From Metallosphaera sedula DSM 5348 (GTDB lineage Archaea; Thermoproteota; Thermoprotei_A; Sulfolobales; Sulfolobaceae): 64,000 bases of DNA. The notes under the pieces are model-generated. The model was not told the DNA's origin. It worked only from the letters and a program-made list of their open reading frames with translations, and did no database searches. Shown piece after piece: positions 27,889 to 35,643 of the stretch; position 1 is the first letter of the stretch, and each line of letters starts with the position of its first letter. The position numbers were made by a program, and so were the translations under genes. The stretch lies in the NCBI RefSeq assembly GCF_000016605.1, contig NC_009440.1, forward strand, positions 744,001 through 808,000, in the 5' to 3' direction.

Positions 27889-27919
27889 GATGTTCTCCTT
27901 TTCTTTTTACAGATCTAAA

Positions 27920-28405
27920 ATGGGAAGGTACATCAGGTCAAGGAGGGCAATATCTGGCGCAGTAACAGCTCTAATCCTAGTAATAGTAAGCGTAGCACTA
28001 GCCCTAGCAGTAGCGGTATTTGCTTTCGGTCTCTTCGGATCCTTTGGAGGTTCCGGTAACGGGATTCAAGTGGTAGGCACACCCGTAATAAATGTAAAGA
28101 CTGCTGGTACAAATACTGTTGGTGCAAATTATAATATTACAGTGCAACTAACTGTTAAGAATACCGAGAGTACACTAGCTACCATAGAGTCTATAAGCAT
28201 AGCCGGTCTCACTAACTCATCTGTAAATCAGCAGGTCGCTGCAGGTGCCACACATACTTATACTTTATATATTCTCGCCGAAACCTTACCAACAACTCTA
28301 GGGGTTAATAATGTAGGCACCTCTATCCCAATTCAAATAACCTTCGCGGCAGGTGCACTGAACCCCACACTTACTGTCTACGGCAACTTAAATACCAGCG
28401 TTTAG
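27920..28405 (+). CDS. Type IV pilin-like protein with class III signal peptide
   Basis: The 161-residue protein starts MGRYIRSRRAISGAV. A basic N terminus, a small residue and then a long hydrophobic segment (TALILVIVSVALALAVAVFA) form a class III signal, cut by a PibD-type peptidase, probably between Ala and Ile at residues 10/11. The rest is a Thr/Asn/Val-rich beta domain with several glycosylation sequons. The cut protein would assemble through its hydrophobic helix into a pilus or surface filament. It lacks the Glu at position +5 typical of archaellins, so a pilin or minor pilin is likelier. No assembly ATPase is nearby. Confidence 0.78.
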   Translation: MGRYIRSRRAISGAVTALILVIVSVALALAVAVFAFGLFGSFGGSGNGIQVVGTPVINVKTAGTNTVGANYNITVQLTVKNTESTLATIESISIAGLTNSSVNQQVAAGATHTYTLYILAETLPTTLGVNNVGTSIPIQITFAAGALNPTLTVYGNLNTSV

Positions 28406-28642
28406 GCTACTAATATGTCTCCTCTACTGAACTGAATTAAAGAAACATTTTTTTAATAATCTTTACCCGTGAGGTTCAGTAATATTATTATGCTTCTATA
28501 TCTATTCCTAATTTACAGGGTCTTTCTGCATTAGGTATTATGAGATGTATCCAAAAAATAACGTTGTTCTTTTTATTAGAAATATTTGTAGAACCGGAGA
28601 TTAAGTAATCGAATACTCAACACCTCGAGTATGTCCAACAAT
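28406..28642. other. AT-rich spacer after the pilin gene
   Basis: There is no supported gene. A T-rich segment (TTTTTTTAATAATC) shortly after the pilin stop is a likely terminator. Confidence 0.4.
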
Positions 28643-29252
28643 TTATTTTTCTCTTGAAATTTGCAAAATATTGTAAACCGTGAAGAAGGCTGAGAACCAT
28701 AACTCTAGGCTCCCCTTGCTCGCGTTCCACGGGAAGTGGAAGTCCATCCCCGAGAGCCTGTGCTTCGCAGTCCTGAAAACGTGCTCAATCCTGTTCCTAA
28801 TCCCAAAGGTTACGTGCTCGTGGTCGACCCCGGCGATGGACAGGAAGTTTTACGCGGAAAGGCCATCATGTATGTACTCTGCCCTGAGAACCTCCCCTCT
28901 CACCCTCACCTCGACCTGCCTCACCCTATTTACCAACACGATCGCATCGAGGCCCAACCTGGCCTCAGTGACTATGGAGACAGGATAACTCCCGTGTGAA
29001 CATCCCTCACGACTCACAGGTAGTACATCACCCCCTTCACCGTGAGGACCTTCGTCTCGTCGACCGCGTACTCCAGGTCAAGGGTAGGTCTAGGGTCACG
29101 TTACTCACCATCCTCCAATAGTAGTGAACAGTCCTCGGGACCCTGAACCTCCTGAGCGAGAGCCCGAGGTAATAACTGGCCAACGCCTTCGCCAACTCCT
29201 CAAGCTATCAGAACCGGGGCTTAAGGTTATTAAGTTCAAGAAGGTAAATCAT
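28643..29252 (-). pseudogene. Decayed DDE transposase (IS6/IS240-like)
   Basis: Reading the minus strand in pieces gives a DDE transposase with stops and frameshifts. The pieces are: MIYLLELNNLKPRF then two stop codons; LRRFRVPRTVHYYWRMV; after a frameshift, LEYAVDETKVLTVKG with a following YYL-stop; then RAEYIHDGLSA-stop; and finally TFGIRNRIEHVFRTAKHRL. The three catalytic acids (Asp in VDETK, Asp in IHDG, Glu in RIEH) and the family's NRIE signature are recognisable. At least three stops and two frameshifts make it inactive. It lies just upstream of a tRNA gene. I did not find clear terminal inverted repeats. Confidence 0.7.
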
Positions 29253-29383
29253 TACTTGGGTCAGGACGGGAAGAGGTACGCTCCTCTTCACGGTTGCTCA
29301 CGTGATTAAACCCGTCCTGGCCCTTAAATATTATTTTGTCTAATTCAGCGATATTGTTGGACACACTCGTGTCAATAATGGGT

Positions 29384-29394
29384 AACTTTAAAAG
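29384..29394 (+). promoter_or_regulatory. TATA element of the tRNA-Glu gene
   Basis: AACTTTAAAAG is centred about 26-27 nt upstream of the tRNA 5' end, the normal spacing for archaeal RNA polymerase. Confidence 0.55.
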
Positions 29395-29415
29395 CACATA
29401 TCAATTATTAATTAT

Positions 29416-29505
29416 GCCGCGATAGTATAGCCCGGTCAAGCCGTGGTGCCGAGAGTATGCAGGCCTCTCAAGCCTGTGGCCCGGGTTCAAATCCCGGTCG
29501 CGGCA
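29416..29505 (+). tRNA. tRNA-Glu (anticodon CUC) with a 15-nt intron in the D arm
   Basis: The acceptor stem GCCGCGA pairs with TCGCGGC, followed by discriminator A. The T arm is CCGGG-TTCAAAT-CCCGG. The anticodon stem CAGGC/GCCTG closes the loop CTCTCAA with anticodon CTC at 29467-29469. Between the D stem and the anticodon stem there are 15 extra bases. Removing 29439-29453 restores a normal 75-nt tRNA-Glu with D loop GGTCAAG. The junction folds as a bulge-helix-bulge: CGGT (29433-29436) pairs with GCCG (29448-29451), with bulges CAA (29437-29439) and AGA (29452-29454), each cut between its second and third base. CCA is not encoded. Confidence 0.93.
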
Positions 29506-29857
29506 CTCCTTTTAGACCAATATTCAAGGACAGAATGGTTTACTGGCTTATCTGGGAGGAAATCCTTGCTGGGTCGAGATTTCCATACAAGAAGTTTACT
29601 ATAGACAAGTTTTTCGGGAAAGACCTTTCATGGAGAATCAATTTAGTATTTTAGTTGAACCATAACGGATTTATTGCGTATTCTATGTATTTTGAACGTC
29701 AAATATACAATGAACTTGGGCAGCTCCATCTCCTCATTCCTATTTTCGCCTTTATAACAGGATAGTCAATATTTTCACTTATTTATGACTAATTTATTAA
29801 TATCTTGTTGTATATGTACCAGAAATCTTTAAAAACGGTAAATGTTCTAGTATATCT
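29506..29857. other. AT-rich region downstream of tRNA-Glu
   Basis: A frame that runs out of the tRNA (to about 29654) includes KDRMVYWLIWEEILAG but has no start of its own and no known match; it may be a remnant of an integrated element. Otherwise I see only AT-rich DNA up to the promoter of the next gene. Confidence 0.3.
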
Positions 29858-30340
29858 ATGAGTGAAAATTTTCAGCCTTGTAATCAGTTGCAAACGTCTA
29901 TACAATCATTTTCTGTTGAAGCAATTAAGAGGATAGCTGAAAATCATGCAAGAATTATCTCAAGATTTAGTATTGAGGAAGTTACAGATCAAGGAAAATA
30001 TTTGACTAGTCAAGGTGAAAATTCTCGTTTTATGCTTAACGGACCCATCTTGATATTCATTGGACAACAAGCTCATCCGGAGCCTAACTCTAGAACACAG
30101 TACTTAATGACCTCTTGGGCCTACGTTGAGTGTTTTGGTAACGATTATAATATTGAAATTTTGATAACACTTTGGGGACCTTTTAAGGACGGAAATTATA
30201 GTATTGAATTTAGTACGGTATCTACAAATACAATGGTAATATACTATGACGGTCAAAAGCTAGGAGAGATAAGCAAGACATATAGGACGTGTCAGGCTAA
30301 GGAAAATGAGATAAACACTAAGGTTAAGGATTGTCTATAG
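29858..30340 (+). CDS. AT-rich orphan protein
   Basis: The 160-residue protein is not recognised. An N-terminal helix (SIQSFSVEAIKRIAENHARI) is followed by strands (MLNGPILIFIGQQ, YNIEILITLWGPF, TMVIYYDGQKLGEI), giving an alpha plus beta layout with no signal peptide or membrane segment. The promoter is convincing: TCTTTAAAAACG is centred about 28 nt before ATG 29858. Base composition is clearly more AT-rich than in the surrounding genes. Its position next to a tRNA and a decayed transposase suggests acquisition by transfer. Confidence 0.6.
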   Translation: MSENFQPCNQLQTSIQSFSVEAIKRIAENHARIISRFSIEEVTDQGKYLTSQGENSRFMLNGPILIFIGQQAHPEPNSRTQYLMTSWAYVECFGNDYNIEILITLWGPFKDGNYSIEFSTVSTNTMVIYYDGQKLGEISKTYRTCQAKENEINTKVKDCL

Positions 30341-30412
30341 AAAGCCTAATTAGAAGATGACGTTCATCTTCTCAAATTGGCCATAAGATTCTCTACTCTC
30401 TTGACATCGGCT

Positions 30413-30459
30413 AGGCAATATTTGCCTCATCCCCTAGAGTCACAAGGCAATATTTGTCT
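30413..30459. promoter_or_regulatory. Two tandem palindromic operator-like sites
   Basis: AGGCAATATTTGCCT (30413-30427) is a perfect palindrome around a 3-base centre. AGGCAATATTTGTCT (30445-30459) repeats it with one mismatch. The centres are 32 bp apart, about three helical turns, so both would face the same side of DNA. They lie just upstream of the TATA-like GATTTAAATTG of the radical SAM gene and probably bind a dimeric regulator. Confidence 0.6.
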
Positions 30460-30494
30460 ACTTTATCTTGATTTAAATTGTTCTCTATCTCAAC

Positions 30495-31760
30495 ATGCTT
30501 ATGCTCCAATATCTCCTAGATGTTATGGACCGCTATCCCGACCTACCTAGGGAGGTGGTCCTGAAGGAAAGCATCCTCCTTCACGGGATAAGTTTTTCCG
30601 ACGAGGCCCTAAAGGCCAGTTACCAGGAGAAAGCCTATTTCCTATTCACTTTCGACCCAGATGACCCTGAGAGAGTTAAGGCCAGGCGAAAGGTTATACC
30701 GCAGGAGATCCGTGTCTCGGGAGGACCTCTCGGTTTAAGGCCAACGGTGATCCAGTCCAGGCACTCCTCAAGTTCGCCCTTTAAGGTCGAGCTTCAGGAT
30801 AGTCTCAAGCTCTTTGTGGGAAAGGAGGCCATAGCCAACGTTGAGTTCGTTCCAAGGCCTTCCTATTACGGGAAATCCCTGAGCAATGGATCTAGGGTGG
30901 AGGAGGTCGCCCCAGCCATCTACTGGGGAGAGACAGCCGACGTGACGGCCTATCGTATCTGTGAGTACTGGAACGTGAATCAGCAGTGCAAGTTCTGCGA
31001 TATCAACGAGAACTTCAAGGCGTGGGGTTACATTAGAAAGGGGATTGGCGCCGTGGTTCCCAAGGAACTCGTGGCGGAGGCCATTGAGCTTGCGTCCAAG
31101 GATTCCAACGTGAAGAGGTACCTGATCACCGGCGGAACTATCAGGGATGGGGTAAAGGAGGCCGAGTTTTACCTTCAGTACATGAGGCAGGTTGAGGAGA
31201 GGGTCTCCTCGCTCCCTGCGAGGTTGAATACACAGGCCTTGCGGGTCGAGGTCTTGCCCAAGTTTTACGAGGCTGGAGTTGACTATTACCATCCAAACCT
31301 GGAGGTCTGGGACGAGAGGTTGTTCTCCCTAATTTCCCCAGGTAAAAGTCAGAATGTGGGAAGGGATGAGTGGATAAGGAGGACAGTTGAGGCAGTGAGG
31401 GTGTTCGGCGTTGGAAACGTGAGTCCAAACTTCGTCGCTGGGATAGAGATGGCCTACTCCCCAGACTTCCCCTATGGTTTCAGGAGGATTGAGGACGCGG
31501 TCAAGTCCACTGCGGAGGGAATAGAGTACCTGATGTCGAGGGACGTGACCCCGAAGTTTGACACGTGGGGACTTGAACCCAGATCGTGGTTTGGGATTCA
31601 CGGAGTGTCACTGCCTCCGCTTGAGTATTACCTCGAACTTTACAGGGTCTACAGGGATTTAAGGAGGGAGTATGGGATGCCATGGCCCAGGGGACTGGGT
31701 GATCCTGGACCTGGAGTATCCAAGGTACCGGCCTCAGGGTTCATGGACCTAGAGGGGTGA
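30495..31760 (+). CDS. Radical SAM protein with CX8CX2C cluster motif
   Basis: The 421-residue protein has Cys156, Cys165 and Cys168 in ICEYWNVNQQCKFCDI, a spacing of CX8CX2C instead of the usual CX3CX2C. ITGGTIRDG (about 207-215) matches the SAM-binding glycine motif, and later segments (NTQALRVEVLPKFYEAGVDY, NFVAGIEMAYS) follow the TIM-barrel pattern of the superfamily. The first 150 residues form an extra domain. Wider cysteine spacing occurs in HmdB-like and a few other branches; I cannot assign a substrate. The gene stands alone behind a pair of palindromic sites. Confidence 0.8.
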   Translation: MLMLQYLLDVMDRYPDLPREVVLKESILLHGISFSDEALKASYQEKAYFLFTFDPDDPERVKARRKVIPQEIRVSGGPLGLRPTVIQSRHSSSSPFKVELQDSLKLFVGKEAIANVEFVPRPSYYGKSLSNGSRVEEVAPAIYWGETADVTAYRICEYWNVNQQCKFCDINENFKAWGYIRKGIGAVVPKELVAEAIELASKDSNVKRYLITGGTIRDGVKEAEFYLQYMRQVEERVSSLPARLNTQALRVEVLPKFYEAGVDYYHPNLEVWDERLFSLISPGKSQNVGRDEWIRRTVEAVRVFGVGNVSPNFVAGIEMAYSPDFPYGFRRIEDAVKSTAEGIEYLMSRDVTPKFDTWGLEPRSWFGIHGVSLPPLEYYLELYRVYRDLRREYGMPWPRGLGDPGPGVSKVPASGFMDLEG

Positions 31761-32081
31761 GGGAGGAGCCACTCACGAGTTTGTTCCTCGAGAAGTAAGA
31801 AAAAGGTTCATATCACTTACTCAATGGACTCATAATCAGCCTCTCGATCCCAATAACTTCTTTCGACCATCCTTAGGTCTCACATGGAACATGATAACTC
31901 AGGATCCCTGAGCACTCAGCACCCCTAAGTCAAGGGTTAGGAATCGTAAACTCATCACGCGTAGTATTCACATCGCGAGATTTTACCCCTAGAAGGCTAT
32001 CAAGACCCTAAGGAGTGGATACAGACTGATTACGAAAAAGTTGGAAACCTGTATCTTCATTCTCGTATCGTCACAAAGACT
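31761..32081. other. Gap between converging genes
   Basis: About 320 nt with no supported gene, RNA or repeat lie between the ends of the radical SAM gene and the phosphodiesterase-like gene. Confidence 0.4.
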
Positions 32082-33077
32082 TCATTTTTGCCACACGACG
32101 AGGGGTATCTCAATCTCTTCCCTAGTCATTCCACCGTGGGATCCCCTGTAACCCATCTCCTCCTCGTCTCTCCAGTAGGAGTATAGCCTGTTATCCTGTG
32201 GTACACCTGCGTAATCAGGAACGTTCTCTCCCCCTGTTAGCTCCTTTAGCTTTTCCCTGTTCAGCGTGATTAGGCCATACTTCGAAAGGTATTCACTAGG
32301 ATCCCTTCTTGACATCAACATCAGGTTCCTGTGATCCCCAAAGGGCGGTAGATCCACGTGGTCAAGTATGTCGTTACCTATCATCACGTTACCCTCTATG
32401 GGCACGTGGCCGTGATCGGCAGTCATCACGACACTATACTTCTCTGAGAGATCCCTTCCGAAGGTCTCTACAAGTCTGTACACCTCCATTGCGGTCCTCA
32501 TGGTGTTTTCAGAGTAGGGCCCAAAGTGATGACTCACTGAGTCTACGAAGGGGAGATAGATGAACATGAACCTTGGATTCTTCCTCTCAGCTATTTCCTT
32601 CGCCTGCGTGAACGCGTCCCATGGTGAGTAGTAAGCTGTTACGTTGCCCACCAATGACTTAAACAGGGTAGAAGAGGGCCTTCCAGCAGGTGCCAGTATC
32701 ACGGAATCCCTTGGGAGATAGGGTTCTGCTTGCACCAGATTCCTTAACTCAACGTCTTGATTTCCAAGGAGGTTATCTATCCTCCCCTCTCTCCTGTTCA
32801 GAACTCTCCATCCCATAATCCCGTGAATGCCTGGTGGGGTCGCAGTCAATAACGTCGTTAGAACGGTGACTGTTATCGTGGGAAAGACTGAATGTATTTT
32901 CTCTGCCCTTATTCCAACCTTCTCTGCCAGGGAGTAACCCAGCCCATCCACAAGGACGAGGGCTATCCTGTCCTTATCGAGGTCGGAGATGCCCACGGGA
33001 GACCTCCCGTAGAGCGCATTCCTTATTTCAAGGGCTAGGGTGTAGACGCTTCGATTAAGGTTAGGCTCGACGTTCAT
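32082..33077 (-). CDS. Alkaline-phosphatase-superfamily phosphodiesterase/pyrophosphatase
   Basis: ATG 33077 (MNVEPNLNRSV) is preferred to the longer frame because a TATA-like TTTTTAAG is centred about 25 nt upstream on the minus strand. The 331-residue protein has the metal and nucleophile signatures of the type I phosphodiesterase/NPP group: ALVLVDGLGYSL (Asp), FPTITVTVLTTLLT (Thr nucleophile), LPFVDSVSHHFGPYS, VMTADHGHVPIEG and RGSHGGM near the end. It should hydrolyse a nucleotide or phosphodiester bond with two zinc ions. No signal peptide is visible with this start, so a cytoplasmic location is likely. Confidence 0.83.
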   Translation of the reverse strand: MNVEPNLNRSVYTLALEIRNALYGRSPVGISDLDKDRIALVLVDGLGYSLAEKVGIRAEKIHSVFPTITVTVLTTLLTATPPGIHGIMGWRVLNRREGRIDNLLGNQDVELRNLVQAEPYLPRDSVILAPAGRPSSTLFKSLVGNVTAYYSPWDAFTQAKEIAERKNPRFMFIYLPFVDSVSHHFGPYSENTMRTAMEVYRLVETFGRDLSEKYSVVMTADHGHVPIEGNVMIGNDILDHVDLPPFGDHRNLMLMSRRDPSEYLSKYGLITLNREKLKELTGGENVPDYAGVPQDNRLYSYWRDEEEMGYRGSHGGMTREEIEIPLVVWQK

Positions 33078-33320
33078 ATGCGTGAATAAAATCAGTCTTA
33101 AAAAGAATTTTCTAAATAGCATCAGTAAACTATATAGAAATATAGAGTCTAGATAGATGAAGTTGATCCAGTTCACGTATGGCGCTATCGCGTAACGTGA
33201 GAACTAACCATACTACTTTACGTAACAACGACTATATACTCTCCGTAAACTAAATAGACCTACAAGTTCTAAATATTTTATGTAGATCACTCTTTTTTCT
33301 ATAAGTTAACGAGAGATGAT

Positions 33321-34649
33321 ATGAACCCTACAAACCCTTTAAGGGATTACGAGGAAAAGAAGCTCGGAATTTTTCATCTTAAGACTACCCTTCTCGCAGG
33401 GGCGGGACAGATAGTTGATGGTTACGATCTAACCGCAGCTGCTCTGGTGCTCTCCCTCGTGGAGGCCTCGTTCACGGGTTACAATCTTGCAGAGGTTTCT
33501 CTCATTCTTTTCCTTAGTATAACCCTTGGAAACTTAGTTGGAGGACTAGTTTTTGGGTATCTGGTTAAGCATGGAAGGAAAAGGTTTTACGGGATAGATG
33601 CCACTCTCATGACACTCGGGGCCCTCCTCCAGGCATTCGTTCAAGACCCCTATCAGCTGGCGATTCTGAGGTTCCTCCTAGGGGTAGGAATAGGTGCAGA
33701 TTACGTTCTATCTCCTCTGATTAACGCGGAGTATGCCAACAGAAAGGATAGGGGTAAGCTCCTGGCACTGTCGGGCGGTTTCATGTGGAACGTTGGGGCC
33801 CTAGTTTCGGTCGTGGTTACCTTAGCCGTGTCACAGGCCGTTCCGCAGGACATGTTGTGGAGAATAGTCCTAGCCTCAGGTGCAATTCCGGCCATAGCTG
33901 TCATATACGGGAGGAGGAAGTTCCCTGAGACACCGCAATACCTCGCTTTCGTAAAGGGAGATTCCAAGGAACTTGAGGAGAAGTACAACCTATATGCTAG
34001 CAATCTCAGCCTAGGAAAGGTGGCCATCAAGGCCTTCCTCCCAACCTTGATATTTGCCTCAGTGACATGGTATCTCTTCGACGTTTCTGCGTATTCAGGA
34101 GTTTTCTTTGGACCAAGTGTTATAGCCAAGGATCTAGGTATTAATGGCCTCCTGTTCGAGCTAATTATCCTAGGAGGCTTCGCAGTTCCGTGGAACCTGG
34201 TGAGTGCAGGCCTAAACGACAGACTTGGAAGGAGAGCCCTGCAGGCAATAGGTTTCGCAGGAATGGGAACGTTCACTCTCCTCTTTGCTTTCCTCTTCGG
34301 CAGAACTCAGGCATTAGAGTCGCTTCTCCTCTACGGTTTTAGCACGGTCTTTTCTCAGCTGGGACCTGGTACTGTGGTCGGATTCTGGGGAGTTGAACTA
34401 TTCCCAGCTGAGATAAGGGGTATAACCCAGGGGGTCACGGTCATGTCCGGAAGGCTCGGGGTGCTAACAACAACCTTCCTATTCCCGCTTATCATTTCCA
34501 GTTACGGGATAGTTACCACGATGATGATTTTAGCAGGTCTATCCTTCGTGGCGGTGTTTGCGACCCTGCTATTGCCTGAACCCAACCAGGTTAGCCTCGC
34601 AGAGAGGGAGCTTCAGCTTAGGGGTTTGCCCAACCTGGAGGAGAAGTAA
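33321..34649 (+). CDS. MFS transporter of the sugar/phosphate symporter type
   Basis: The 442-residue protein has 12 predicted helices. VDGYDLTAAALVL in helix 1, GRKRFYGIDATLMTLGALLQAF after helix 2 and [18 protein letters not shown] in helix 4 match the sugar porter and phosphate:H+ symporter groups; NDRLGRRALQAIG is the second-half repeat of the GRR loop. A closely similar transporter is encoded at 54923-56299. The start ATG 33321 follows GAGATGAT. The substrate is unknown; organic acids, sugars or phosphate are all possible. Confidence 0.85.
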   Translation: MNPTNPLRDYEEKKLGIFHLKTTLLAGAGQIVDGYDLTAAALVLSLVEASFTGYNLAEVSLILFLSITLGNLVGGLVFGYLVKHGRKRFYGIDATLMTLGALLQAFVQDPYQLAILRFLLGVGIGADYVLSPLINAEYANRKDRGKLLALSGGFMWNVGALVSVVVTLAVSQAVPQDMLWRIVLASGAIPAIAVIYGRRKFPETPQYLAFVKGDSKELEEKYNLYASNLSLGKVAIKAFLPTLIFASVTWYLFDVSAYSGVFFGPSVIAKDLGINGLLFELIILGGFAVPWNLVSAGLNDRLGRRALQAIGFAGMGTFTLLFAFLFGRTQALESLLLYGFSTVFSQLGPGTVVGFWGVELFPAEIRGITQGVTVMSGRLGVLTTTFLFPLIISSYGIVTTMMILAGLSFVAVFATLLLPEPNQVSLAERELQLRGLPNLEEK

Positions 34650-34734
34650 GTCTGATGAGTGATTTTTAACCTCACGTTATCTCCACGCTATCACGAGGAC
34701 CTCTTCACCACTAGTCTGGCCATGGCGCAGAACC

Positions 34735-35643
34735 TTACCTAAATGGTATCGCTGGTATCACTCCAATTGCCACGAGTACTAAGTCAATCATCGTAAATGA
34801 AAAAACTGCGATCATGACCTCTAGGTCGAAACGCGAAATCTTCACTTCACCTAGTCTTCTCCTTCTCTTTCCGAAAGCCCTCGTCTCAAGTGATAATCCT
34901 GTTATCCTAGCCCTCCTGAACAGGAAGATGGCCACCGGGATCACGGATCTGTACACTGTCTTCACGCCGTTCAGGATACCTTCTCCCCTCAGCTGTTGTA
35001 GCCTGTAGGACTCATCCATCGTCGAGAACACCCTTGGAACGAAGGCCATCCCTACCATGATCGAGAGCGTGAGCGACTCTGGGAGTCCTAACCTTTCAAG
35101 AGTTCTCATCACGTCTGTGGGAGTTGTAGTAACCAGGAGAAGCGATGACGCGAGGAGCATGGCCCAAACCCTCATGGCTGTCTGAAATCCGTACTCAAGG
35201 GCCTGGACGCTTAACTCTGGGACGTATCCAAGGTACTGAAAATAACTTGGAAACACCCACACCACGTTATAGGAATGGAAAATGAGCGATAGCACAGACG
35301 GTGAAGTGAAGACCGCGAAACCCCAGGCCATACCCACGACTTGAGTGAAGCTGAACCCCGCGACTTTCCTGACTAGTTTCAGGGGGTAGAAGAGGGGCAG
35401 TAATGCTAGCCCCTCCAGGGCACCAACCCAACAGATCGACGAAGAGGCAGTCAAGGTTATCCCCACCAGGATGACTAGCTTCGTCATGGGGCTAAGCCTG
35501 TGAAGTGGAGTGTTACCGGGGATGTACGAGGTAAGTCCTTGAAATCCGGAGAAACCCAAAACCTTGAACAGGAAATAGATTGGAGTGAAGGTTCCGAAGA
35601 TGACGAGTCCCCAGCTAACCACTTGCTCCACTATTGATATCAT
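34735..35643 (-). CDS. ecfT: ECF transporter transmembrane (T) component
   Basis: ATG 35643 is the likely start (302 residues); it overlaps the end of the ATPase gene by 29 nt. The protein has five or six hydrophobic segments and the EcfT pattern PLHRLSPMTKLVILVGITL near residue 40. The coupling segment contains LERLGLPESLTLSIMVGMAFVP and the later RRARITGLSLETRAFG. T components link the ATPases to the substrate-binding S protein. It forms an operon with the ATPase and S genes upstream. The substrate depends on the S protein and is unknown. Confidence 0.83.
   Translation of the reverse strand: MISIVEQVVSWGLVIFGTFTPIYFLFKVLGFSGFQGLTSYIPGNTPLHRLSPMTKLVILVGITLTASSSICWVGALEGLALLPLFYPLKLVRKVAGFSFTQVVGMAWGFAVFTSPSVLSLIFHSYNVVWVFPSYFQYLGYVPELSVQALEYGFQTAMRVWAMLLASSLLLVTTTPTDVMRTLERLGLPESLTLSIMVGMAFVPRVFSTMDESYRLQQLRGEGILNGVKTVYRSVIPVAIFLFRRARITGLSLETRAFGKRRRRLGEVKISRFDLEVMIAVFSFTMIDLVLVAIGVIPAIPFR

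Noticed and set aside
28680-28999. Plus-strand frames over the decayed transposase
   Set aside because: They are shadows: the minus strand reads as a DDE transposase with conserved acids, only interrupted by stops and shifts.
29457-29654. Reading frame beginning inside tRNA-Glu
   Set aside because: The start lies within the tRNA, there is no promoter, and the downstream part matches nothing I recognise. An integrase fragment was considered but no tyrosine-recombinase motif is present.
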